Shown here piece by piece: positions 16,616-23,812 of a stretch of 64,000 nt of DNA. Position numbers and translations under genes: made by a program. Under the pieces are notes generated by a model, which saw only the letters and a list, made by a program, of their open reading frames with translations, had not been told where the DNA came from and did not search any database. The first letter of the stretch is position 1; each line of letters begins with the position of its first letter. Source of the stretch: M3007 sp044226205 (GTDB lineage Bacteria > Bacteroidota > Bacteroidia > Chitinophagales > Saprospiraceae); contig JBGAHL010000022.1 of assembly GCA_044226205.1 (NCBI GenBank), positions 24,169 to 88,168 on the forward strand. The letters are read 5' to 3'.

Positions 16616-17524
16616 TCAAAATTTCACCAGATCGGCGAACAATTGTATGCGTTTGTTGATCATGGCAGGGGTGAGTCCCATGAGGCGTTCGGGGCCGAAT
16701 TTTTCCACGCAGAACGAGGCCATCGCCGAACCGTGGATCACGGCTTTTTTGAGGTTGCCGAACGAAAGGTCGCCCGTTTTGGCCAAATATCCGATAAAAC
16801 CGCCTGCAAAGGTGTCGCCTGCGCCGGTCGGGTCGATCACTTCCGACAGGGGAAGAGCCGGGGCGTAGAACATCAGGTTGGACTGGAACAGCAGCGCCCC
16901 GTGTTCGCCTTTCTTGACAATCAGGTATTTAGGCCCCATTTTGTGGATGATCTTCGCGGCGGCCACGAGCGAATGCTCCCCGGTAAGCTGGCGGGCTTCC
17001 TCGTCGTTGATGGTCAGAACATCCACTTTTTTCAACACCTTGAGCAGGTCGGAAAGGGCCGTGTTCATCCAGAAATTCATGGTATCGAGCACCACCAGTC
17101 GAGGGCGTTTGCGAAACTGGCTCAGCACCCGCAGTTGCACCTGTGGCGTGAGGTTGCCGAGCATCAGAAACTCCGACTCCCGATAGCTGGCGGGCAGCAC
17201 GGGGTCGAAGGTGGCAAGCACGTTGAGTTGGGTGTCGAGCGTGTCGCGGGTGTTCAGGTCGCGGTAGTATTTGCCTGCCCAGAAAAAGGATTTTTCGCCC
17301 TCGCGCACCTGCAATCCGTTCAGATCCACGCCGCGTTTTTTCAGGTAGCCAAGCGTCTCGGCAGGGTAATCGTCGCCGATGACCGACACCAGATTGACCG
17401 GTTTGACAAAATAAGAGGCTGCGATGGAAGTGTACAGAGCGGCGCCGCCGACGATCTTTTCGGCGCGGCCTGCCGGGGTTTCAATATCGTCGAATGCTAC
17501 GGTGCCTACGGTGAGAAGACTCAT
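16616..17524 (-). CDS. PfkB-family carbohydrate/nucleoside kinase
   Basis: This 302-residue ribokinase-fold enzyme has N-terminal VGTVAFDDIETP and IVGGAALYTSIAASYF (substrate side), TINDEEARQLTG and VKKGEHGALL in the middle, and the ATP/anion-hole motif DPTGAGDTFAGG (231-242) with Asp237 as catalytic base. I chose ATG 17524 because it matches the family start; the longer frame runs back into the tRNA region. It lies near psuG, so a pseudouridine kinase role is conceivable. However, it is transcribed away from psuG across a tRNA gene, and its type is widespread in Bacteroidota without psuG. Confidence 0.85.
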   Translation of the reverse strand: MSLLTVGTVAFDDIETPAGRAEKIVGGAALYTSIAASYFVKPVNLVSVIGDDYPAETLGYLKKRGVDLNGLQVREGEKSFFWAGKYYRDLNTRDTLDTQLNVLATFDPVLPASYRESEFLMLGNLTPQVQLRVLSQFRKRPRLVVLDTMNFWMNTALSDLLKVLKKVDVLTINDEEARQLTGEHSLVAAAKIIHKMGPKYLIVKKGEHGALLFQSNLMFYAPALPLSEVIDPTGAGDTFAGGFIGYLAKTGDLSFGNLKKAVIHGSAMASFCVEKFGPERLMGLTPAMINKRIQLFADLVKF

Positions 17525-17580
17525 GGCCTGTATTTGGAAGTGGCGTAAAGAATACGGACGAAAAAGGGTATAAATAACAT

Positions 17581-17610
17581 AAAAAAAAGCCACCGTGACA
17601 AGCGGTGGCT
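17581..17610 (-). terminator. Terminator of tRNA-Asn
   Basis: An eight-bp stem AGCCACCG/CGGTGGCT followed on the minus strand by eight T residues lies 5 nt after the tRNA 3' end. Confidence 0.85.
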
Positions 17611-17615
17611 TTTTG

Positions 17616-17689
17616 CGCCTCATCAAGGACTTGAACCTTGGACCTACGGATTAACAGTCCGCCGCTCTAACCGACTGAGCTAATGAGGC
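17616..17689 (-). tRNA. tRNA-Asn (GTT)
   Basis: Minus-strand cloverleaf: acceptor GCCTCAT/ATGAGGC, D arm GCTC-AGTCGGTTA-GAGC, anticodon arm GCGGA-CTGTTAA-TCCGT with anticodon GTT, variable loop AGGTC, T arm CAAGG-TTCAAGT-CCTTG, discriminator G. CCA is not encoded. Confidence 0.95.
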
Positions 17690-17712
17690 AGCGCCTTTTT
17701 TCAAAAGCGGGG

Positions 17713-17744
17713 CAAAGATAATCCCGTGTGATTTGAAATTACAA
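17713..17744 (-). promoter_or_regulatory. Promoter of tRNA-Asn
   Basis: On the minus strand TTG (17744-17742), a 21-nt spacer and a perfect -7 box TATCTTTG (17720-17713) lie 24 nt upstream of the mature tRNA 5' end. Confidence 0.75.
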
Positions 17745-17769
17745 CCTTTGCTGACTAAATTTTTTTTCA

Positions 17770-18690
17770 ATGCAAGACATTCACCTCAGCGTCGCCCCGG
17801 AAGTCCGAACCGCACTGGAAAGTGACAAGCCCGTTGTGGCCCTGGAAAGCACCATCATCGCCCACGGTATGCCCTTTCCCAAAAACATGGAAACCGCCCT
17901 GCGTGTAGAACAAATCGTACGCGATGCGGGAGCCGTGCCGGCCACCTGTGCGATCATCGACGGGCAGATGAAAGCCGGACTCAGCCGCGCCGAGATCGAA
18001 AAAATTGCCAAAACAGGCGCTGCCATGCCCAAGGCCAGCCGCCGCGACCTTCCCTTCCTCATCAGTCAGGGAAAAAGCGGCGCGACGACCGTGGCGTCCA
18101 CCATGATTATTGCCGACCTCGCCGGTATCAGGGTGTTTGCCACGGGCGGCATCGGGGGCGTACATCGGGGCGCGGCAACCACGATGGATATTTCCGCCGA
18201 CCTTCCCGAACTCGCCCACACGCCCGTCGCAGTGGTCTGTGCCGGTGTAAAAAGTATCCTCGATATCGGGCTGACGCTGGAATACCTCGAAACCCTCGGC
18301 GTGCCGGTCGTCGGATACCAAACCGACGATTTTCCGGCCTTTTTTACCCGTGAAAGCGGCTTCGGGGTCGATTGCAGGCTGGACTCTCCTGCCGAGATCG
18401 CGGCTTTGCTGCGCGCAAAATGGTCGAACGGGCTGCGCGGGGGCGTGCTTGTGGCCAATCCTGTTCCGAAACAATACGAAGCCGACCCTTCCCTCATCGG
18501 CGAGGCCATCGGCCAGGCGCTCGCCGAGGCCGAACGGGCCGGGGTGAAAGGCAAGGCAATCACACCTTTCCTGCTGGCACGGGTGGAAGAACTGACCGGG
18601 GGAAAAAGCCTGGCTACGAATATCGAACTGGTGTGCAACAATGCCCGCCTGGCTGCGGGAATTGCCGTGGCGCTGGCGCCGGCCGAATAA
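17770..18690 (+). CDS. psuG: Pseudouridine-5'-phosphate glycosidase
   Basis: This 306-residue enzyme cleaves pseudouridine 5'-phosphate to uracil and ribose 5-phosphate. VVALESTIIAHGMPFPKNMETA, AIIDGQMKAGL, TTVASTMIIADLAGIRVFATGGIGGVHRGA and CAGVKSILDIGLTLEYLET are hallmarks; Lys161 in the last matches the Schiff-base lysine of E. coli PsuG. The Asp/Asn residues of the metal site (for example TMDISADL) are kept. Length is normal. The start is 26 nt past an AACCTTTG box, a near-match to the -7 consensus. No obvious psuK or nucleoside transporter follows. Confidence 0.93.
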   Translation: MQDIHLSVAPEVRTALESDKPVVALESTIIAHGMPFPKNMETALRVEQIVRDAGAVPATCAIIDGQMKAGLSRAEIEKIAKTGAAMPKASRRDLPFLISQGKSGATTVASTMIIADLAGIRVFATGGIGGVHRGAATTMDISADLPELAHTPVAVVCAGVKSILDIGLTLEYLETLGVPVVGYQTDDFPAFFTRESGFGVDCRLDSPAEIAALLRAKWSNGLRGGVLVANPVPKQYEADPSLIGEAIGQALAEAERAGVKGKAITPFLLARVEELTGGKSLATNIELVCNNARLAAGIAVALAPAE

Positions 18691-18851
18691 GAGCATGTTC
18701 GGGATTTTCTGCCGGAGGCAAAAACGAGTGCTTTTTTTGTCAGTTTTGGCGTTTTTGAAGGAGCATAGCCGAAGTTCTGTGACTGAAAAAAGGTAAAAAA
18801 TGGCGAAAAAAGAACCGTTTTTGACCCGGTGAGAAAATCCCGAACATGCTC
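18691..18851. repeat. 161-bp palindromic element with perfect 20-bp terminal inverted repeats
   Basis: GAGCATGTTCGGGATTTTCT (18691-18710) is the exact reverse complement of 18832-18851. The inner flanks also pair imperfectly (GCAAAAACGAGTGCTTTTTTTG against CAAAAACGGTTCTTTTTTCG read from the other side), so the whole element can fold as one long hairpin around AGCATAGCCGAAGTTCTGTG. It begins at the base after the psuG stop and ends 4 bp before the stop of the convergent gene. It may act as a two-way terminator. No coding capacity. Confidence 0.85.
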
Positions 18852-18855
18852 TAAT

Positions 18856-20175
18856 TTACCACCACCAGCGGACCAACACCACCAGACTCCACAAGATGAT
18901 CATAAGGCCCACGCCGATCATCATGTTTTTGACCGGCAACCTGCCCGTCAGACGCGCGGCAAGCGGGGCGGCCAGCACGCCGCCGACCGTGAGGCCAAGA
19001 ATCACCGGCCAGTGACCGATGCCGATGGCCGCAAAAAAAGTAATGGCACTGGCCAGCGTGACAAAAAACTCGGAAAGGCTCACCGACCCGATCACATAGC
19101 GCGGGGTTTTGCCTTTGTTGATGAGGGTGCCGGTGACCAGCGGCCCCCAGCCGCCGCCGCCGAAGGAATCGAGAAAACCCCCGATACCTGCCAGCAAACC
19201 CACCCTTTTGATCTCTTTTTCTCCCTGCGAAGGGCGAAATACGCGGTAAAGTATCCTGACGCCCAACACCAGCATGTACGTCGCGAGCAGCGGTTTGACA
19301 AATTCAGCGCCGCGCCCGTCGAGCCACGACAACAGCAACGCGCCGCAAATGGCGCCAACCACACCCGGCAGCAACAGTGCGCGAAACAATTCCTTTTTGA
19401 CGTTGCCGAAACGGTAATGGCTGTACCCCGAGGCGCCCGAGGCAAACATTTCGGCCGTATGGATCGACGACGACACGGCGGCAAGCGGCACGTTCATCGT
19501 CATCAAACCGATGGCAGCCGTGGTGCCGTAGCCCATGCCCAGCAGCCCGTCGATCATCTGGGCAAAAAAACCGATGGCGAGAAAAGGCCAGAATTCGGGT
19601 GCGATTTGTTCGTGCAAACCCGTGACGTACACGAGGTTGCCGAGCAATAAAAGCCCGAATGCCGTCAGCGCTCCTGTGGCAATACGCCGCCAGTGCCGCC
19701 CGTCGATGCGTTCCAGGCCTTCGGGCGGGTGGGGATTCGCGGGCGTCCAGTATTCGAAATCGCGCTTTTTTTTCAACAACCCGCTTTTCGGCGCAGCCGG
19801 GGCAAACTGAAAATCTGACAAATCGGGCGCGCTCGCCACATTCGCCAGAATGCCTTTGTTTGTCGCGAGGGTTTTAATCTGTTGATCGAGTGCGGGATCG
19901 CCCGTGGCGATGAAAGCAAGCCGGCAGCCTGCGAGATCGGCAGGATCAAAGGATTTGTCCGTGATTTTTATCGTCGGATGACGCTGTGCCAGTTCGGCCA
20001 CAGCGGGCAAAACAGGGTGCCCGGCCACCCTGATCTGTGCGGAGGGCGCCTGATGCAACAACATATTCAACAATGCCAGGGCCTCCTGACCGGCCCCGAC
20101 GATCAGGAGTTGAAAGCGGTCGGACTGAAAAAACAATGGCAGCGCACTTGCGCGCTGGCGGGTCGGGGTGGTCAT
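18856..20175 (-). CDS. Met8/CysG-N-like domain fused to a TauE/SafE permease
   Basis: The protein has about 439 residues from ATG 20175. Residues 1 to about 125 follow the NAD-binding half of siroheme synthase/precorrin-2 dehydrogenase (LPLFFQSDRFQLLIVGAGQEALALLNMLL, ADLAGCRLAFIATGDPALD, LANVASAPDLSDFQF). The Gly-rich loop is GAGQEA rather than the usual GGGxVA. From about 150 on, eight or so hydrophobic helices form a TauE/SafE (TSUP) sulfite/sulfonate-type exporter (MIDGLLGMGYGTTAAIGLM, VSSSIHTAEMFASGASGYSHY, GFLDSFGGGGWGPLVTGTLI). The fusion suggests a link between sulfite handling and siroheme. An earlier start at 20217 is possible. Confidence 0.82.
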   Translation of the reverse strand: MTTPTRQRASALPLFFQSDRFQLLIVGAGQEALALLNMLLHQAPSAQIRVAGHPVLPAVAELAQRHPTIKITDKSFDPADLAGCRLAFIATGDPALDQQIKTLATNKGILANVASAPDLSDFQFAPAAPKSGLLKKKRDFEYWTPANPHPPEGLERIDGRHWRRIATGALTAFGLLLLGNLVYVTGLHEQIAPEFWPFLAIGFFAQMIDGLLGMGYGTTAAIGLMTMNVPLAAVSSSIHTAEMFASGASGYSHYRFGNVKKELFRALLLPGVVGAICGALLLSWLDGRGAEFVKPLLATYMLVLGVRILYRVFRPSQGEKEIKRVGLLAGIGGFLDSFGGGGWGPLVTGTLINKGKTPRYVIGSVSLSEFFVTLASAITFFAAIGIGHWPVILGLTVGGVLAAPLAARLTGRLPVKNMMIGVGLMIILWSLVVLVRWWW

Positions 20176-20258
20176 GTCGATGGATCGTTGCGGCGGTACA
20201 GCGGACAAAGAAAACACAAAACCGCTGGCTCCCGCAACCCTGTTTTTGACCCGCTGAT

Positions 20259-21722
20259 TTACCCCGCCGTTTTTTTCAAAATCGCTATTCCCTGCTCGAT
20301 TTCCTGTTCATTGACCGACCCGAAACCCAGCCGGGTGGCGTTCAAATGAGCGCCGTAGAGCAAGCCGTCGGAAATCCACAGCCCTTTTTCGCGACAACGC
20401 CCGGCAAGGGTCGCCAGGGAAACCGCCGGGTCGAAACGTGCCCAAACGGCGAGCCCACCCGTCGGCCGCGAGAACTCGACCCTGTCGCCCAGCGTGCTTT
20501 TCAGCTGCTCGCAAAACAGGTCGCGCCGCCCGTGATAGATTTTTTGCGCTTTTCTCAGGTGCCTGCGCATGTCGCCCTCTCGGAACAAAGTGGCCACGGC
20601 CGCTTCCAGCAGGTTGTCGCCCTGCCGGTCGATGATGCGCCGGAACTGCGACATGGTTTCGATCACCTCGGCTGGCGCGACCACGTAGCCGATCCGCAAG
20701 GCCGGGGAAAAAACCTTGCTCAACGACCCGACGTACACCACGTGTCGCCCCGTATCGGCCGCCGCGAGCGGCAAAATGGGGCTGCTGTCGTAGTGAAAAT
20801 CATAGTCGTAATCGTCTTCCAGAATACAAAACCCGTGGGTTTGCGCGAGTTGGAGCAGGCGGATACGGCGTTCGGCCGGCATGATGACCGTGGTCGGGTG
20901 CTGGTGATGCGGCGTCACATACACCATGCGGACGGGCGTGGTCTGGCACAGGCGCCCGATGGCTTCCACGTCGATGCCGTGCTCGTCGACGGGCACGGTG
21001 AGCAAATGCGCGCCGCGCTGCCGGATGATGAGGTTGCAGGAGGCGTACGATACCTCGCCCACCACCACGGCCTCGCCCGGCTGCACGATACATTGCAGGG
21101 CGAGGTAAATGGCCATCATGGTGCCCCTGGTGATGAGCACATTATCGACGCCGATGTTCAGTCCGCGACTTTCCCGGAGGTAGTTGCACATATCGGCGCG
21201 CAGGCTGGCCTCGCCCGAGGTGTCGCCGTAGAACAGCAGGTTTTTGCGAAAACCCTGCCGCATGGCGGTGCGGTAGGCCCTGTTGAGCGTGTCCCAGGGC
21301 GCAATGCGCACGTCGGGGAAGCCGTCGTCGAAGGCCAGGGTATTGGAACCTTTGAACAAAGGAAGCCGCAGCAGCGGGTCGGGGTGGAAGGAAAAACCTG
21401 CTCGTGAGGCGGAGTCGGCGAGGTGCGGCTCCGGCGTGCTTCGAAGGTGTTGAGGGGCAATGTCGGGCAATTTCCGGCTCACGAAGGTGCCGCGCGAATA
21501 GCGTGTTTCGATCCAGCCTTGCGCCAGCAATTCCTCGTAAGCGGCCAACGCGGTTTTGCGATGCACGTCGAGCGCTTCCGCCAGTCCGCGCGAGCCGGGC
21601 AGCCGCGCCCCGGCAGGCGCCACGCCGCTGCGGATCAATTCGATCAGGCCGGCGGCGATTTGCAGGAAAACAGGCGTTTTTCGGGACTTGTCCAGGTTGA
21701 TGAGGGAAGCGAACGGAAGCAT
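20259..21722 (-). CDS. MocR-type regulator (GntR wHTH + PLP aminotransferase domain)
   Basis: This 487-residue protein has an N-terminal winged helix (about 12-80: PVFLQIAAGLIELIRSGV, GARLPGSRGLAEALDVHRKTALAAYEELLAQGW, GTFV). A fold-type I aminotransferase domain follows, with the PLP lysine in YVGSLSKVFSPALRIGY and the LEDDYDYDFHY aspartates. MocR proteins sense PLP or amino compounds and regulate neighbouring genes. It is divergent from the DinB / flavin-oxidase-like / GNAT operon, and candidate operator repeats lie between them. The oxidase-fold protein of that operon fits a vitamin B6- or amine-related regulon, by inference. Confidence 0.9.
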   Translation of the reverse strand: MLPFASLINLDKSRKTPVFLQIAAGLIELIRSGVAPAGARLPGSRGLAEALDVHRKTALAAYEELLAQGWIETRYSRGTFVSRKLPDIAPQHLRSTPEPHLADSASRAGFSFHPDPLLRLPLFKGSNTLAFDDGFPDVRIAPWDTLNRAYRTAMRQGFRKNLLFYGDTSGEASLRADMCNYLRESRGLNIGVDNVLITRGTMMAIYLALQCIVQPGEAVVVGEVSYASCNLIIRQRGAHLLTVPVDEHGIDVEAIGRLCQTTPVRMVYVTPHHQHPTTVIMPAERRIRLLQLAQTHGFCILEDDYDYDFHYDSSPILPLAAADTGRHVVYVGSLSKVFSPALRIGYVVAPAEVIETMSQFRRIIDRQGDNLLEAAVATLFREGDMRRHLRKAQKIYHGRRDLFCEQLKSTLGDRVEFSRPTGGLAVWARFDPAVSLATLAGRCREKGLWISDGLLYGAHLNATRLGFGSVNEQEIEQGIAILKKTAG

Positions 21723-21780
21723 GGCGGCATTTTTGATTGTTGAACTGCAAAGTTGGCCCTTGCAAGTTAGAATCGTTTTG

Positions 21781-21841
21781 CCGGACTATCAGGTATTTCA
21801 AAACCGGACGATTTAGGTAGTCCGTCAAGCCGTTAATTTTG
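21781..21841 (+). promoter_or_regulatory. Candidate MocR operator and operon promoter
   Basis: CCGGAC occurs as a direct repeat at 21781 and 21804 (23-bp period), and CGGACTA (21782-21788) is mirrored by TAGTCCG (21818-21824). A -7 box TAATTTTG follows at 21834-21841 for the rightward operon. Leftward, a 7/8 match CAACTTTG lies at 21755-21748 for the regulator gene. MocR proteins usually bind paired direct repeats. Confidence 0.5.
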
Positions 21842-21869
21842 CTTTTAAAATTTAATGACTATACCCACT

Positions 21870-21950
21870 TGGACTTTTCACCGCCAAGACGCAAAGGCGC
21901 AAAGAAGGGCACGAATTTCTTGGCGGTGAAAAAAGTGTACAATGGGTGTA
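21870..21950. repeat. CGCAAAG-type palindromic repeat, copy 2
   Basis: The left arm ends CTTTTCACCGCCAAGACGC and continues AAAGGCGCAAAGAAG. The right arm is TTTCTTGGCGGTGAAAAAAG. Weaker pairing extends outward (ACCCACTTGG against ACAATGGGT). It lies in the 5' leader of the dinB-like operon. Confidence 0.72.
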
Positions 21951-21980
21951 AATGGATTTAGTCACCTAAACTTTTAAACT

Positions 21981-22508
21981 ATGAAAAAAAATACCCTCTC
22001 GTGGCAGCCTTGCTATTTCGATCGATACATCGATCAGGTGCCCGACGTCGACCTTTCCGAAGCCTTGCGGCAAAGCCTGAATGACCTCGACACGCTCGAT
22101 TTGGCCAAAATCCGCGCCCTCGGTTTGTCCGTGTACGCGCCGGGCAAATGGACCCTCAACGATCTTTTTCAGCACCTGATCGACTGCGAACGCGTGTTTG
22201 CGTACCGCGCGATGCGTTTTGCCCGCAACGACAAAACCCTGCTGCCCGGCTTCGACGAAGACGTTTTTGCCGAAAACGCAGGCGCCAGTCGCCGCAGCAT
22301 CGACGATTTGCTCGCCGAACTGCGGGCCGTGCGCATGGCGAGCATTCTGATGTTCGAGTCCTTCGACGAAACGGCCCTGCGCCGCACAGGCATGGCCTAC
22401 AATGCGGAATTGCCCGTTCTGGCCCTTGGTTTCGTGCTCGTCGGGCATCAGATCCACCATTTCCGCGTGATGGAAGAACGCTATTTCCCCATGCTCCAAA
22501 GCGCCTGA
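21981..22508 (+). CDS. DinB-superfamily protein
   Basis: This 175-residue four-helix-bundle protein of the DinB/YfiT type is usually a metal-dependent thiol transferase or related enzyme. GKWTLNDLFQHLIDCERVFAYRAMRFAR holds the first conserved His, and LGFVLVGHQIHHFRVMEERYF holds the paired C-terminal histidines that normally bind a divalent metal. Exact substrate is unknown. It is first in an operon with two small genes (9 bp and 3 bp gaps) opposite a MocR regulator. Confidence 0.85.
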   Translation: MKKNTLSWQPCYFDRYIDQVPDVDLSEALRQSLNDLDTLDLAKIRALGLSVYAPGKWTLNDLFQHLIDCERVFAYRAMRFARNDKTLLPGFDEDVFAENAGASRRSIDDLLAELRAVRMASILMFESFDETALRRTGMAYNAELPVLALGFVLVGHQIHHFRVMEERYFPMLQSA

Positions 22509-22517
22509 AATTTTGCT

Positions 22518-23162
22518 ATGAAAACAAAAACAACCCGTACAGAGGGCAGCCGTTATTACCCCAAACGCTACGACCTGGACCCCGCTGCCCGCGATGCCAT
22601 CCTCGACGAAGGACTGGTGTGCCAGATCGCGTTTCAGTATGAAGGTCAGCCGTTTATCCTGCCCAGCAGTTATTGCCGCGTGGGCGATACGCTCTACCTG
22701 CACGGCTCGGTAGGCAGTCATTTTTTTATGAAAATGGCGGCCGGCATTCCGGTCTGCGTCAACGTGACCCTGCTCGACGGGCTGGTGCTGGCGCGTTCGG
22801 TGTTTCATCATTCGATGAATTTCCGTTCAGTTGTCGCATTCGGCGCCACCCGGCTCGTGGATTCGGAGGAAGAGCGCTGGCTGGCGGCGGAGCGTTTTGT
22901 GGAGCACGTCATGCCCGGCCGTTGGGCCGAGGCGCGCCGGCCGAACGCTTCCGAGATGAAAAAAACGATGTTCATCGCGGTAAAAATCGAGGAGGCCTCG
23001 GTCAAATTCAGGGCGCACGGCGTCATCGACGATCCCGAGGACCTCGATCTGCCGGTGTGGGCGGGGGTATTGCCCTTGCGGCTCAGTCCGCAGGCGCTCC
23101 TGACCGATGAAAGCGGCAGACAGGATATTCCTGTGCCGGCTTACCTGAACGAACGATTTTGA
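22518..23162 (+). CDS. Pyridoxamine-5'-phosphate-oxidase-fold flavin protein (NimA-like)
   Basis: This 214-residue split-barrel protein has the features of the flavin-nucleotide-binding Pyridox_ox_2/nitroimidazole-resistance group: DAILDEGLVCQIAFQYEGQPFILPSSYCR, YLHGSVGSHFF, VTLLDGLVLARSVFHHSMNFRSVVAFG and VKIEEASVKFR. Members bind FMN or haem and reduce small molecules; the true reaction is not deducible. It overlaps no neighbour but is tightly packed in the operon, which favours co-translation with the DinB-like and GNAT genes. Confidence 0.85.
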   Translation: MKTKTTRTEGSRYYPKRYDLDPAARDAILDEGLVCQIAFQYEGQPFILPSSYCRVGDTLYLHGSVGSHFFMKMAAGIPVCVNVTLLDGLVLARSVFHHSMNFRSVVAFGATRLVDSEEERWLAAERFVEHVMPGRWAEARRPNASEMKKTMFIAVKIEEASVKFRAHGVIDDPEDLDLPVWAGVLPLRLSPQALLTDESGRQDIPVPAYLNERF

Positions 23163-23165
23163 ATC

Positions 23166-23675
23166 ATGCATTTTCAAACAAGTACAAACGACGACCTCGA
23201 TACTATTTTTCAACTGTACGAAGCCGCCATCGCGCATCAGAAAGCGGTGTCGGACCAGCACTGGCTGCCGTTCGAGCGGTCGATGGTGGCGCAGGAAGTC
23301 GGGGAGGGGCGCATCTGGAAAATCCTGGCCGACGGGCAGATCGCCTGCGTTTTTATGGTGGCTTACAACGACCCGCATATCTGGGGGGAAAAGGATGCCG
23401 ACCCGTCGGTGTACCTGCACCGGATTGCCACGCACCCCGGGTTCCGGGGCCGCAATTTTTTGGGTGCGATCATCGAATGGGCCAAGGCGCACGGCCGTGC
23501 GGCAGGGAAAAAATACCTGCGCCTCGATACCTGGGCCGACAACCCGCGGCTGAAAGAACTCTACGAGCGCCAGGGGTTTCGTTTTCTGGGCGTGCAGCGG
23601 CCGGCCAATCCGGCGGCATTGCCCAGTCATTACAGCACGATCGAGTTGGGGATGTTTGAAATGGAGATCGGGTAG
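23166..23675 (+). CDS. GNAT-family N-acetyltransferase
   Basis: This 169-residue acetyl-CoA-dependent transferase has VYLHRIATHPGFRGRNFLGAIIEWAKAHG, where the HPxxRGxxxG loop binds the CoA pyrophosphate. KYLRLDTWADNPRLKELYERQGFRFLG is the typical C-terminal half. The acceptor is unknown. It is last in the operon, 3 bp after the flavin-oxidase-like gene. Confidence 0.9.
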   Translation: MHFQTSTNDDLDTIFQLYEAAIAHQKAVSDQHWLPFERSMVAQEVGEGRIWKILADGQIACVFMVAYNDPHIWGEKDADPSVYLHRIATHPGFRGRNFLGAIIEWAKAHGRAAGKKYLRLDTWADNPRLKELYERQGFRFLGVQRPANPAALPSHYSTIELGMFEMEIG

Positions 23676-23812
23676 CAGATCCAGCTTCTAATTTTTCAGC
23701 CATTTTTGAACACCCTGAACAAACTTTGAACAAGGTTTGATCTGGCAGCCGGGCAATCGGGGAAAAGACTTTTGCGCCATCCAATATCGGATGAAACCAA
23801 ACTTTTCCCAAC

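Noticed and set aside
16616..17524. Assignment of the PfkB kinase as pseudouridine kinase psuK
   Set aside because: Proximity to psuG only; opposite strand, with a tRNA gene between, and a kinase type common without psuG.
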